DNA of 64,000 nucleotides from Gnetum montanum (taxonomy: Eukaryota > Streptophyta > Gnetopsida > Gnetales > Gnetaceae): contig MNCI01005011.1 in assembly GCA_015680685.1 (NCBI GenBank), forward strand, positions 124,001-188,000, read 5' to 3'. The notes under the pieces are model-generated. The model did not search any database, was not told the DNA's origin, and saw nothing but the letters and a program-made list of their open reading frames with translations. Both the position numbers and the translations under genes were made by a program. Below, piece by piece: positions 11,526 to 24,291 of the stretch. How positions within the stretch are numbered: position 1 is the stretch's first letter; each line of letters starts with the position of its first letter.

Positions 11526-11908
11526 CAATTATGGTACTTTTCCCAAAGCCTAGAATAATGCCTCCATTATCTTGCTGCCCAAGAAGAGGAGATGCAATCC
11601 TTGAGGGATTACAAGCCTATCCATTTTTGCAATAGTTTTTATAAAATGTTTTCTAAGCTTTTGGTAAATTGCCTAAAGCCCTTGCTACGCAATATCATAG
11701 AGGCAAATTTGCCAAAGTTCTTAACTCCTTAAAAGACATGGTCAATTCACCAAAATTCTTGACATCCTTCAAAGACATAGCCCCTTAATTCAACCCATGA
11801 AGATACGTTGCATTTTGCTTTGATAAATCATAGATAGTGGCTCTCATGTATTTATAGGCAATCCTTTGCCAATGTATGGGGATGATACCTTATTTGGAGG
11901 TTGCATTG
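11526..11908 (+). pseudogene. LINE reverse transcriptase fragment (plus-strand LINE, left part)
   Basis: From about 11609 the frame reads LRDYKPIHFCNSFYKMFSK and then LLVNCLKPLLRNII. This is the L1 reverse-transcriptase motif usually seen as (M)[28 protein letters not shown]. It ends in a stop near 11730. The catalytic YADD region is absent, so this LINE copy has an internal deletion as well as a 5' truncation. Confidence 0.7.
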
Positions 11909-12755
11909 TGATGAGTCGTCATGGTTTGCCACATCAATGCGACCCCATCAACACAAGTTTTGACCCTTTGACATGTACCCATTAACGGAGCACCCTATTT
12001 TGCCTATAAATGTGCACCTACCCGTCGCATTTATGGCATAAGTCTCATAGTTGTAGTAAAGCTCTAGCAATTTTTCTACTTGAAAGTTAGAATATTTTTC
12101 GAGTGCCCACAGTAGGAGTCAGAGTGTACAAATCTTTATTCGAGCACTATTGTACATAAGCACTTTAGTGTATGCAGCAATAAAGATAAGCTTTCTGATC
12201 AAACCTTGTAGCACTTGAACTAGATTAATTGTTTTCTTATGTATTTAATATTCAAGCAAATTCCTTTAATGTTTTTGAGTAATCAAGTAATTAATTAATT
12301 AATATAGATTAAATAGCATACATAAGTACGACCACTTCAAGCATACGTCTAACACTTAGTAATCCCAGTAATGTTTGACATTTGGTAACCTAGTAGCACT
12401 ATATGTGTTCAGGATGTGTACAACAAGTGGGAATAGATGCTTATGTTAGGATTAGTTAAGCATTAGCTAGTTGTTAGATTAATTTAGCAATTAAATTACT
12501 TTATTCTTTATTCTTAATTCTTAGGCGACTTAATTCATAAAACAGATAAAATGATAAAAATCATATACCTCAGTTACACTTAACCATACCCTTAAACTTC
12601 ACAAGTGGAACTGGGAAGACAATGATTGCAATAGTTAGTTTTACCTCCTAGAACCAGTGTACTTAAAAACCTAAAGTCTTTGGAATTCAATTGAATCACT
12701 AAGTGAATGCTAATGATTCATATGGTTAGGCATAGGGTATACTTGCAGCTCATCA
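11909..12755 (+). repeat. 5' LTR of element B
   Basis: 847 bp, TGATGAGTCGTC to CTCATCA. The TATA box is GCCTATAAATG near 12001, so U3 is only about 125 bases and R plus U5 about 700. A poly(A)-type AATAAAGATAAGC lies near 12180. Paired blocks TTAGTAATCCCAG and TTGGTAACCTAGTAG are near 12355-12400. Confidence 0.9.
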
Positions 12756-12756
12756 T

Positions 12757-12774
12757 TGACGTCATTGTCAAGGA
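12757..12774 (+). other. Primer binding site of element B (tRNA-Asp type, decayed)
   Basis: TGACGTCATTGTCAAGGA lies one base after the 5' LTR. It matches the tRNA-Asp complement TGGCGCCGTTGCCGGGGA at 11 of 18 positions. The identification rests mainly on its position and on the better preserved sites of C and E. Confidence 0.5.
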
Positions 12775-12907
12775 CTTTAGTTTGATACATGTGCTATCTA
12801 GAACATAGTGGAAATTATTCAACATCATTGGATCAAAACTTTAAATCGCAATCATTCTAACTAATAATAATTGTAAAAAGCACATTGATTTTTCTTCTAA
12901 TTTGAAA

Positions 12908-15310
12908 ATGTCTTCTTCTCATAGGGATGATTCTTTGCTAAAATTTGAGCATACATCCAATCAAAGGAATGAACAATCAAATCCGCCAGTGCCCTAGCAA
13001 TGTCGAGTGGTATATACTCATCCTAATGAATATGTGCCAGACTTCACCTTCATCCTACATCAGGATGAACAAATGTGGTGGAGGCACATGGAGGGCAACA
13101 TTGTGTTGTCACCTGATCGATCAATTTCTGCAATACTCCAACAAATTGTTATGAGGTTGGGCATCCAGGGGCTCCATGCTAAGTACATTGTGCAAGATCA
13201 TGACTCCAAGGGTTACCATCCCATTGAAGCACAACATAAAATTAATCAACAACAAGAGAAGTGTTATGAAGCTACAAAAGAGAAACGATTCAATAACCCC
13301 TTATTCTTGTTGGGCCAAAAAGACAGTGAAGATCCCTTCTCTAGGGGTTCTCATTTCATTGACTCTTCTCCCCTTGGTTGCAATGAAGGGAGCCTGAACT
13401 AGAATTTATAGTTCATTGTAAACAATCCTAGTTCAGGCAAGAATTGATCCTGTAATTATGGGGGATCCAAACGTGAGAGTCATGGCAGGGACAGAAACAG
13501 GGATCACAATGATGATCATGGTTGTGACCATCGAAGAAGGGGTGGCAAGCACCATGGTGCTAATCCTCCTCCCTTTTCACCTTTGTCATCCTCTTCTTCC
13601 TTCTCTTGCTTTGACTGAAACAATAGAGGATGGTGACCGTGATGGAGATGATCGACAACATAGAGATGATCATGATTGTAGGGCTCATCAAACCAGTCAA
13701 GATCAAGGACGTGGGTAATCAAGGGAGGTCCACCACCATGAGAGAAGGGACAACAGAGGGTATCATAGGCATCATAACCATCACAAAGGCCATGACTATG
13801 ATAAGCCTTTGCTTGCAACTCAAAATATGTTGAATATCATAGAGGTGGTGAGAATTTTGACTAGGCATGTAAAAAATAATAGAATAAAGTGGTTGGTTAT
13901 GAACAATATCCTAAAGTTTGAAGGGAATACAATTTAGATCCACAGAACCATTTACAAGCCTTTCACGATGCATGTAACTTACAAAACATAATGAACGAAT
14001 GGCAAAAACTTAAGTTGTTCCCTAGGACACTTATAAAAAAAGTTGAAAGTTGGTACTGGTCTTTGAAGTTGGAATCAATCCGTAGATGTAGTACAATGAT
14101 TGAGCTCTTTAATAACAAATATCAAACATACTCCTAAGTTTCCAACTTAAGAAAGCAAATTCAAGGTGGGAGAGAATGAACACATGAACCCTTGAACGCA
14201 GCCATGGGTAGGTACTATTCCCTTTTGCACTAATGCCTTGGCCATGGTTATTCTCAAAGGGAGTAGCTTTGCCATCTCATAGATGGGCTTTGATAAAAAA
14301 CAAGGAGAATTCTTGGGGTCTATGCCCAAGGGAGATTGTCAGAATTAAGAGCCCATCAAATCCAGAGGCTCATTGAGCAGGTTGTTAAAGAAGAAGAACT
14401 AAGAAAGAGAGAAAGTGCGAAGGAGTACAACTGGAACCCTTCCATCAGAAAAAGGAAAGTCCAATTCTATGACAATGAGGAGGCACCGCTTGATGAGGTG
14501 GTGCAACAAAAAACCTTGTCAATCCAGAAGTCTATCTTAGAAATTTTGACTAAGGTAGACAAAATGTGGGACTCTTTGAATGAAAAGTTCCAAACCGCTC
14601 TAAAAATAGTAAAGGCATCCAAAGAGAAAAGTAGTGATCATGATCACTAGAGAAGGAAGGAAGCTAAACATGCTCACCAAAGGGGTAAGGGCAAGGCTAC
14701 TACTATAGTAGAGGAGGTTGTGGAGTCCGAATCAGATAATGATGATGGATGTGACATCTACCAATATGAACATCCTAAGGGATGTTGCCCCGTTATATCA
14801 CACTTGTAGGAATCTGGGATGTATGCTCTAGATCCTAAATTGGCAAGAAGGCAAACACCTAAAAGGTTGCCTTATCCTCAAGGCAACCCAAGGCAGTTCC
14901 ACCAACAACAAGTCTATTATCCAAATGGAGCTCCACCAAAACCTTTTGAGCAATATCATCAATGGCAACATCCACAGTCATGGGGGATGCCACCACCAAG
15001 GCAACAGTGCCGTTACTAACAACCAAGTTCATATGGGTAGTATGTTCAACAATCCATTTCTCAGCATGACTTTTCCTAGCATGCCTCATTCCAAGATTAC
15101 TACAACCCTTTTGAGTACTATAGAGCTTAATCTCCATCTCCAAGAGGGGAGTTCCCATATCTTTATCATCCTCCTCATCCTTCTGTGCATGTCCCTCTAC
15201 CCTCAACCCAATTACCACCTACTCCATCAATGCAAGATAAGATTCCAACCTAACCACAACAACATAATGCTACCAAGGCTATTAACTTACAATTGGCTCC
15301 TCAACCAAGT
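12908..15310 (+). pseudogene. gag: gag of element B (broken)
   Basis: It starts at ATG 12908 (MSSSHRDDS). An N-terminal domain contains VYTHPNEYVPDFTFILHQDEQ (13007-13068). A charged His/Arg/Asp/Gly-rich then Ser-rich linker follows (about 13470-13620). Next come the capsid-like block with LRAHQIQRLIEQVVKEE (14337-14400) and a knuckle relic in which the second Cys is Tyr (CDIYQYEHPKGCC, about 14752). The Pro/Gln/Tyr-rich tail is at 14819-15300. At least six stops and several frame changes are present. The N-terminal domain is shared with D and F but absent from the gag of C and E. Confidence 0.75.
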
Positions 15311-18300
15311 GGTTTGAAAACCAAATCTAGAAAAAGACCATTCTTTCGAACCAACAATCAACCCTCACAAACTCATGCGGCCAATACCCCTGCTTCTCCC
15401 TCATCCTCTACATCTAATCCGCTCAAGTCCCCTTCAAACCAAACGCTTCCTAAAGTGCATACCATCATGCTAACCCATGCAGTAACTAATTGGATAAAGG
15501 TTGGCCACGTTCCTAGGAAAGATTTGATCTTGGGAGTCCCTTAATCTATTTGCAAATTGTCAGGAATGAGCCATGCAGAGCTCTTCTTGATTCAAGTTCC
15601 TATGTTAATCTAATTTCTCATGAGATGTACAAAGCTTAGAACCTACCTCCACTCAAAAAGAGTAATATTCACCTTGAGCTAGCAGAATAGTACATCATTG
15701 TTCCCCTGGAACTGGTGGAGCATATTGTGATTACTGTCTATGTGTGGTCCTATTCTACTGACTTGTGATCCATGTTGACAATTACAAGGGGGACTTCCCA
15801 ATCATCATGGGAAGGGCTTAGCTAAGCATCATTGATGCACAACTAGGCATCAGAGCCTTTCTTTGGAAATTTTCAAAGAAAATGCATTTGGAAAAATCGA
15901 AAAGAAGAGAGTTCCATGCAACGCGTACAATGATACAGCGTGCAACTATGTGTAGAAACTATAAGCCATAGAAAGTACCTCAATCACAACATGTAGACAA
16001 TGTGTAGATGAATTAAACATTCAAAGGTGCCTATACGCAGTAGCCACAAAACAGGAGGACACCCAATGGTTGATAGTTGATCCTGAAAGTAGCATAGTTT
16101 GCATAGAACCCATTGAGAGCATGATGAGTGTCTATGTTGAAGACATGAATGAACTAGAGCAAATTCATCGCCAACTCTTTGATGATGAACCTAATGTCAC
16201 TTATTGGAGAGAGTTGAAAATCCCTAAAAATTTTAAACAAGCGCCCTTAGAATTGAAAACTTTGCCTACCGACATGGAGTATGCTTTCCTAAAAAATGAC
16301 AAACCAATGATAATTAATATCAATCTTACTCGTGAACAGAACGAGAAGCTGTGGAGGGTGGGTAACAAATGGCCAACAACCTTTGCTTGGTCATATCCCG
16401 AACTCACTAGGATTGATCCTAGGATATGCCAACATCGCATCTATACTAATCCTTCCATTAAGCCAAAGAGTCAGTCGCAGTGGCGTTTGAACCCCAAGTT
16501 GAAGCAAATCGTCAAGGAGGAGATTGAACAACTCCTTAAGATGGGATTCATTTATCCCATTGCAGATAACAAGTGGGTTAGTCCACTTGTGATCATGCCA
16601 AAAAAAGGTGACAAGTGGAGGGTTTGTATTAATTTCAGGCTATTGAACATGGCGACCTACAAAGATCATTTTCCGTTGTTGTTTGTGGACCAAGTGTTGG
16701 ACACTATTTCTGGGCATTGCTTCTACAACTTTTTGGATGCTTATAGTGGATATAACTAGATTCCGATTACACTCAAAGATCAAGCCAAAACAACATTCAC
16801 AAGTCCCTAGGGAACTTTTGCATACAAAAAAACGTCTTTCTATGCAATGTCCCTGCAACCTTCCAATGCCTTGTCCTTAGTATTTTTTGGCAGCTGATTG
16901 GTAGTAGGATGGAAGTCTTCATGGATGACTTCTCCACCTATGGCGCTACATTTGAGCAAGCCCTAGATCGCCTTGAGCAAGTGCTTAAAAGATGTGTGGA
17001 GGCTAATCTTTGGCTTAATTGGCAAAAGAGTCATTTGATGATCTAGGAGGGCATTGTGTTGGAGCACGGAATCTCACAAGCAAAGATTGAGGTGGATCCT
17101 TAAAAGATTAGGGTCATTCAAGGAATTACCCATCAGGCAAAAATTGTTAGAGATGTCTAGTCATTCCTTAGCCACATTGACTACTATCAGCAATTCATAG
17201 AGAATATCTCTAAGATCATTAAACCGTTAGTAGAGCTAACAAAGAAAGATGTTCCATTCGTATGGGTCAAGAAATGTGAAAAAGCATTCCAAAATCTCAA
17301 AAAAAAAACTTATAAAAACTCCAATTGTATGAGCACCTAAGTAACCTTGACCATTTCAAATCATGACTGACACATCGAACTATGCCTTGGGAGTTGTGCT
17401 CATGCAGTTGGATGATAAAAAATGTCCATACTACATCCACTGCGTGAGCCAAAGCATTGTGGGTGCACAGCTGAACTACACCATAGCAAAAATAGAACTA
17501 ATGGCAGTGGTGTTTGCCTTGGAGAAATTCAAGCACTATGTGCCTAGATACAAGATATTCGTGCACATAAACCATAGTGCAATCCATTTCCTGATGAACA
17601 AACTGACGATGAGCCCTTGTGTCATACAGTGGCTTGTAATCTTGTAGAAGTTCGATCTTAGGATGTTAGATTAAAAGGGGACCAAGAATGTGGTTGCTGA
17701 CCACTTGTCTCGATTGTAATGGGATAACAAAGAGGAGGAGTGTCTACTTTCTGATTAGTTCCCTGATGAACTCCTCTTTGCTAGTGCAATAAATGAACAA
17801 GTGCCTATTGAACCTATATGGTATGATGGTATCCTTACTTATCTTCTCACTCAAGAAATGCCATAAGAGTTAGACCATAGGAAGAATCAACAGTTTCTTC
17901 ATCAAGCCAAACACTTCATGGAAATCAATGGACACCTTTACAAGGTATGCATCGATGGCCTAGTTTGTTGGTGTGTTCCTAATGCTGACCAACTACATGT
18001 TCTCCAAGACACTCATAAGGGCCTTTGTGGATGTCACTATGTTGGAAAATCCACAACTATTAAGATCCTAAAGATAGGGTATTATTGGCCAACACTCTTC
18101 ACAAACACCCACAACTTCTTCTACTCTTGTGAACACTGTCAATGCGATGGTGGGATGACCACTCGAATGGAGGGACCTCAGTAGTGAATCCAACCATTGG
18201 AACCCTTTCACATTTGGGGCATAGACTTTATGGGTCCCATCACACCCATGTCAAATAAAAAGCATACATTATAGTCGTAATTGACTATTGTACAAAATGG

Positions 18301-19063
18301 GCAAAAGCAGCAACCGTCACCGACTATACATCTTCCACTGCTACTTGGTTTGTACAACAAAATGTTGTAAATAGGTTTGGGGTGCCACCTACATTGATTT
18401 TTAATAATGAAACTCATTTTATAGGCACCACCTTTCGAAAGCTCATGCAATGCTTGGGGGTAGAACATAAATTAACATCCTTTCACCCCCAAGCCAAATG
18501 GTCAAGCAAAGGTTACCAATAGGGAGATCTCTAAAATCCTAATGAGAACAATTAGCAAATATAGGAGAGACTGGAGCACAAAAGTTAACAATGCCCTCTA
18601 GGCTTATCGCTCAACATGGAAACTCCCTATAGGCTACTCTCCCTATGAGTTGATGTATGGGAAATTGCCAACTCTTCCAATTCAATCTGAGCTTCGTACA
18701 CTTTCAACAACCTATGACCTGAATATTGACCTTGGCCTAGCATAGAAAGAAAGATTGATCAACCTCAACGTGCTAGATAAGAATAGATTGGTGGCCCTAT
18801 CCTTGAATGAAGTGCACAAAGCATTCAACAAAAAACACCATGACCTTACAATATAGAAAGTCAAATTTCAACCTAGAAACAAGGTTCTTTACTGGAACCC
18901 CACACATGTACCTCAAAAGACTAAGTTTTAAACATTATGGGAAGGGCCTTACATCATTTATGAAACCTTTCCTTCTAGGACCATGTTGATCTACAAACTT
19001 GAGGGCCCAAACAAAAAACTAATCAATATGCAGCAAGTAAAACCTTTCCATGAGCCCAAGTAA
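15311..19063 (+). pseudogene. pol: pol of element B (protease, RT, RNase H, integrase; broken)
   Basis: The protease site reads LLDSSSYVNLIS near 15576; the catalytic DSG is changed to DSS. The longest intact stretch (16070-16759) enters RT with YPIADNKWVSPLVIMPKK and WRVCINFR. It ends where the CAG of YSGYNQ has become TAG. The RT active site VFMDDFSTYG is near 16914. RNase H is at 17363-17647, with its last catalytic Asp changed (INHSA for TDHSA). The integrase zinc domain is at 17918-18184 (GYYWPTLF, C..C). The core follows, with IDYCTKW near 18283 and NNETHF for the usual DNG.HF. The ORF ends at TAA 19061. There is no chromodomain. The element cannot encode working enzymes. Confidence 0.85.
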
Positions 19064-21212
19064 GCCAATGTTAGTAACACCTCATCAGATGGATAGCCAT
19101 GCTCAATCTTTCATATCTTCTCCTTCTCACTCAATCGTGGGGGATCATCCATGCTAATCATTAAGTGGGTCTTCAGTTTTTATGCTTTTGGTTTTACACT
19201 TTTGTATTTTACACTGTTGTTTTTACTTCTTTTGTTTTACACCTACTTTGTTTTACACTTTTCTTGTTTTTTTCCACTTTTTGTTTTACAACATCATTAA
19301 TACATTTTAACTTTCTTGAATAGTTTACAATTTCTTTTATATTTTACTTTATTTTGGTGCAAGTCTTTTTTTATATTTTCTAATAAAGTGTTTTATTGCC
19401 AATAGAACATAGTGATGTTGTAGCTATTTGCTAATGGTGATTTGTACTTAATGTTTTTTATTGCTAATGTCTAGCTTTTATTTTTGAATTTTGATATTGA
19501 TAACTAATATAAAGTTTCTTTTTCATGGAACAGGTAGTAAGTCCACATCATCCACCCATCCACAATAATCTATGATGTTCCTTGTTTTGAAAATTTGAGG
19601 TCCCTTTTATTAATGAAACTTTAACGAACTTTTAACCTTGGTAATTTCCAAACTTGGGAAAGATTAAATGGATTGAAAAGGATGTGACTTCATGGGGACT
19701 CAATGCTCTTCGTACTTTTCTACTCACTTGAGTGCATGAGTGTTTTCATGAATTTCTTACCGTTCCACTATCGACCAATAACAGGAAGCTAAGTCTTTGC
19801 ATGGTGTGGTTCCCATCAAAAAATTCATAAAAACATAAAAAAATACGATGGAAATTCAAAACACACCCCTTAGACAAAAATAACGGGCTACAAGCACTGG
19901 TTATGGGACTAGAAAGACATGTTACCTATGCTTAAAGGACCCCTCTAACTAAGGCCCTTTCTCACTTCTTGCTTCTTTTTTCTTCTTAATAAGGAAAAGT
20001 GATTAATCTATGAAAGCATTCTTGTGTCTTAAGAGGATGCACTAGTCCTAGAGTATTAATGCAAAGTCACTAAAAGTGGTTGGTTTTTATCTAGACTAAG
20101 GATCGACTTTATCAGGTCATTTAACCATCAAAATCCACAAAAGGACTTCATGTGACCATGAGATGGAACTTCATTCCACTTCCTTTTTCTCTTCCACCAA
20201 TGCATTCCATTATTCACCTCACTGTTGGTTTCCATGTCATGTTCAATGTCTTAGTTTGATATGTTGAAATTCTTAGGTAGATCCTTCCAGATTTGCTCCT
20301 TAACTTTTCATAACCATTAATCAAATACAAGATCCACAAACTCCTTAGTTTGAGGGTATCCAAGGGCAAAAAAGGCATGAGCTTACTATGGGGAGGATCC
20401 ACTTGCATATCTCTTGGTTGGGCTAGTTAAGTTCCTAATCCTTAGGCATTTTTGCAATCAAATTTTTTGTGTGCCGCATTGATTACATTGAATTGTGTGC
20501 TCCTTAAGGCATTTCTCCATCAAAATTTTATTTTTCCAATCTTCGATTTTTGTGAATTCATAAGCCCTCTTCTAGTATTTCATCATGTTCATGACTTTTC
20601 TAGCTCTTCGTAGACCCCAATTTCATGTAAAAACTCCTTGTATATTTTAAGATATTTAATGTGAAAAATTTTCTCCAACAACTTCATCGATGGGACCTCG
20701 TCTATGAAGCCAACGACATAAACGAGAACCCATCAACAGGACCTTGTCGATGCAATGCAAAAACTCTATAAATACATGCAAACACTTAGAAATTTTTCAC
20801 ATTTGCTCACAAACGATAGGGGAGTTTTTGAACTTTTTAGATCCCAAAATCTTCCAAAAGCCATATCTTCCTAACCATTTGTCCAATTCACTCCATTTTT
20901 TTAGTCCTACAGCTACCAAAGGTAAGCTCTTTGTTGTGGGGGGCACAAACCTTAAGTTTTTTTACAAAAAATTTTTCTACCTCCTACAAAGGTTTAACTA
21001 AGGAACCAACATTAAAACATCAATTTTTTAAAGTTAAATCCTCCTAACAAACTCTGATGACATTCTAAGTCAAAAAACATTAAAATAAAATTAAAATAAT
21101 CTATTTGCCATGGTCATAACTTAGCCTAAGTGTAACTACCCAACGAGATAAGATACTTAAAGGTTATAAGTTACATGTTATATGCTAATCCTTGGTTATG
21201 TTGTAACCACAA
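19064..21212 (+). other. Post-pol spacer of element B
   Basis: A T-rich tract (about 19180-19400) repeats TTTTGTTTTACAC-like units. It is followed by the spacer shared with the sister elements. A TATAAATA at 20767-20774 sits in GC-richer sequence resembling an LTR U3 and could be an internal promoter for the extra ORF. No coding content is recognised. Confidence 0.5.
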
Positions 21213-24061
21213 ATGACACCCAAAAGAAAGCACATGTAGGAAGGAGGACTATCCCAACCAAGAGACAAATGACCATGAACCAAAAGGGACCAAGAACAGC
21301 TCCATTTGCAAGAAGTTGAAACCCATGCAACAGGACCTCTTCGAGAGGAGCTCGATGTGGAATCTATCTAACAGATTCTCAAAGAAGTGGCTGTGATAGA
21401 ATAGACTCATCGAGATGAGGCACCAAAACCTAAACTAAACCTTGAGGTCACCTTGACGAAGGCCTGCCTCAGGCAAATCACAAACAAACAGGTCCAAAAA
21501 TCCATGCTTCAAGAGTTAAACTTTGGACCTTTATTTGAGTTTGTGCCTTTAGAAGTCAAAGCGCAATTGCAGAACTCTTCCATGTGGCCAACCATCACTT
21601 CTAGCAGAGAGTGGTACATGGAAGAGACATCTCTTTTCTGGAACAATTAGCAAGTTGGTTCAATGGTCAAAATCAAGGACATTTCAGTGTCCTGTTCAGT
21701 GAAAGCCATTTTTGAGGCCCTTGGGTTACCAAAAACTGGGGCAAATCTTCTAGAGATTTCAATGCAGGCAAATCCTGATGTCAATAAAGAATGGATGCAG
21801 TAGTGTTATGGAGTAGACCCTAAGGAGTTTGGTGCATTTACCATAGGGGAACATGCATACTTCAAGATTATGGCCATTTACCTCAATCCAACGATGAGGC
21901 TAAGCAAGATCACAACCTTCTTCACCTGTGCATGTGCCGCTCTAAGTTGTAGATTCCCAATCAACCTTCCACAACTGATCTATCTTGAGATGAAGTGTTT
22001 TAACAAAAATGAACATGGAAGGAAGGCACTCCCTTTTCTATGCCTCATCAGAAAGTTATGCAAGAGGGGAGGCATAACATGCTACACAAATGATGTTGTC
22101 CAACAAGCTCCAATTACCTTTTGGGCAAAATGATAAAGATCAAGGTGCCTGCCAAAGTCATTCAAAAAGAGAAGCAACAACAACCACCTCCGCCACCCAC
22201 TCATGAGACAATGCCAAAGGTCCATGCTACCCTTAAGTGCATGCACGAACTCCGAGAGAAACTCTTGCAATAGCAAGTAAGAACAAGTGGTGGTGACCCA
22301 TATATGTACTGACCAGCAATGAGCCACCTCAACAAAGTGGCTCGAACCATAAGTCAAATGGAAGGTGGGGGGCCAATTTTCTCAGCCCAAAGAATGCAAG
22401 TGTCCACAAAGTCAAATCCTAATGCCCAAGAGGTAACAATACCTCTCTTGCAACAATAGCAATTCCTAGACATCTTTGGGAATGTCAGTACCTTTTTGGT
22501 GTCTCTAGAGAAGGGTGAGGGGGCAACTATCTTGGTGATGCAGCACCATGGACAAGAGACAGCAGCCAAGATAGTTACTAATAAAATTGCTGAAGCACTA
22601 AATGCACCTACAATGTCTGTACCAGATGATTCTACACTAAGAAATGTGCAAACGTCCACAAGAACTGTTAGTAGCAAATTGAATGCAACCCAGCATGAGG
22701 AATTGTTGAACCAACTGGTGAGAACCGAACAACCGATTCTAGATGTCTTTGATCTTTTGAATACCATCACTGCAACCCAATTGAAGCTACTTGAGGCAAG
22801 GAGCACATGCATTATCCTGAAGGGGCAACTTGGAATAGCCAAATCACAAAACCAATGCTTGGCTACTAAAGCTGTCAATTTAAGAGCCCACCTCGCTGAT
22901 CCCGCATTGCTCAACCCAGCACTAACACGAGATGAAGCTTTTCAATAGCTTCAGAAAAGGCTCAAAGAGGTTGAGGACACCAAGGAGTTAGCAGTCTTTG
23001 ACTAGTCCTTGGCCAATGCCACAACGTACAACATCCAAAAGGACTTGGTTCAAACTTGTTGTGAGAATGAGATCCTAACCGTAGAAAATCATCGCCTATA
23101 GAATGTTGATGCATAGAAGTAGCAGATGACAGATTTTATCCATCAACAATAGAAGCAATTAGCCAGGGTGAACCATGAATTAAGGAGATTGACAATAAAA
23201 AAAAATAGAAACCTCTCCATGGAGGAAGTCTGTGCTCTTCGCTAAAACTTTGCAATTGAGATAGTCGCTTGGAAGAATGAGGCTCTCAAATTTGAGAGTC
23301 AAAAACCATTATAGAGATTAGGTTGGTCTATAGAAAGAAGTTAATAAGAAAGAAATCCAATTGGCAAAAGCAAAGGTGAATGAGGCACTCTAGCAGCTCC
23401 AACAAGGAGGGTTTCGGCAGTCTATTTTTGTTGGGCTAAATGCATACAACAAAGCTAAAATCTGCATAAGGAGCTATAGATCAAGGAGATGACAAAGTAC
23501 ACAAAGCTTACTAATCTCCGATACACAAACCTGGCAATGCTGATTGTCAAAAGGTCACAGTCCAAATTGGAGAAACAAGTGGTCAGCTTGTACTTATTGT
23601 ACAAGACAGAGTTCAAGCACCATAAAGAGACCAAGCAAAAGCTTAAGATTGCAAATGTCAAACTCGAGGTTTTCAAGGCAAAGTTCACTGATCAATGATC
23701 AACCGTTGAGAACCTGGCCAAAAGGATGAATGATTACCAAGAGCTACAAAATGCACTCACAATGTTCAACATCGAATGTAAACAATTCGCTACCTAGTTC
23801 GTGAATGTGAAGGAGTTGTTTCCTACAATGCCCTATCCATGGGATATTTCCATTCCAACCCACATTGGTGATGTAGTGTGGATTGTGAATGATCCCCAAA
23901 GTAAGGAGGAGAAGATGAATACACTGTTGAACACCTTCTATCTTCTGCCAAAAGTTGCAACTACTGTAGGACAACCACAACTGCCTCAACCACCGTGTGC
24001 ACCTGAAGCAAGAGAAGGTCCTTCCAAGCCTCAAGAGCCTCCACCACCTGGGACCGTCTGA
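21213..24061 (+). pseudogene. Extra sense ORF of element B (transposon-protein-like domain plus coiled coil)
   Basis: Start ATG 21213 (MTPKRKHM) and end TGA 24059-24061 (EPPPPGTV) match the copies in C and E. About 950 codons are interrupted by numerous stops and at least one frame change. Codons about 95-310 contain WYMEETSLFW, VKAIFEALGLPKTG, PTMRLSKITTFF and LIRKLCKRGGI. This spacing recalls the putative plant transposon protein domain (Pfam PF20167, from memory). The rest is mostly heptad-patterned coiled coil rich in Glu, Lys and Gln (22496-23698), then a Pro-rich tail. There is no signal peptide and no clear membrane segment, so it does not look like an envelope protein. It lies where Athila elements carry an env-like ORF. 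Function unknown. Confidence 0.65.
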
Positions 24062-24280
24062 TTCTTCTTCATCATCTTCACACTATCAAAAGAATTATCT
24101 TTGTCAATTTTGTCCTGGTGTTCAATTTTGTTGTCCTAAACACCAAAATTTTGAAATGATTGTAAACCATACACTTGGGCACTTAGTTTTTGTGGTGTTT
24201 GTTTTATGTGTTTGTAGTCTATCAATAATCCCATACGTTCTCAAATTTTGTAAAGAACTCGAGGATAGGTTTTCATTCAA

Positions 24281-24291
24281 TCATGGGGATA
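24281..24291 (+). other. Polypurine tract of element B
   Basis: CATGGGGATA directly before the 3' LTR. Sister elements have GTGGGGGTG or ATGGGGGTA at the same place, where plus-strand DNA synthesis is primed. Confidence 0.65.

Noticed and set aside
22354-22914. 186-codon minus-strand open frame
   Set aside because: Antisense to the coiled-coil part of the extra ORF in B, whose plus-strand frame is the one conserved in E.
21213-24061. Extra ORF as a retroviral-type envelope gene
   Set aside because: No signal peptide, transmembrane helix or cleavage site is visible; the coiled coil and Pro-rich end fit a soluble protein better.
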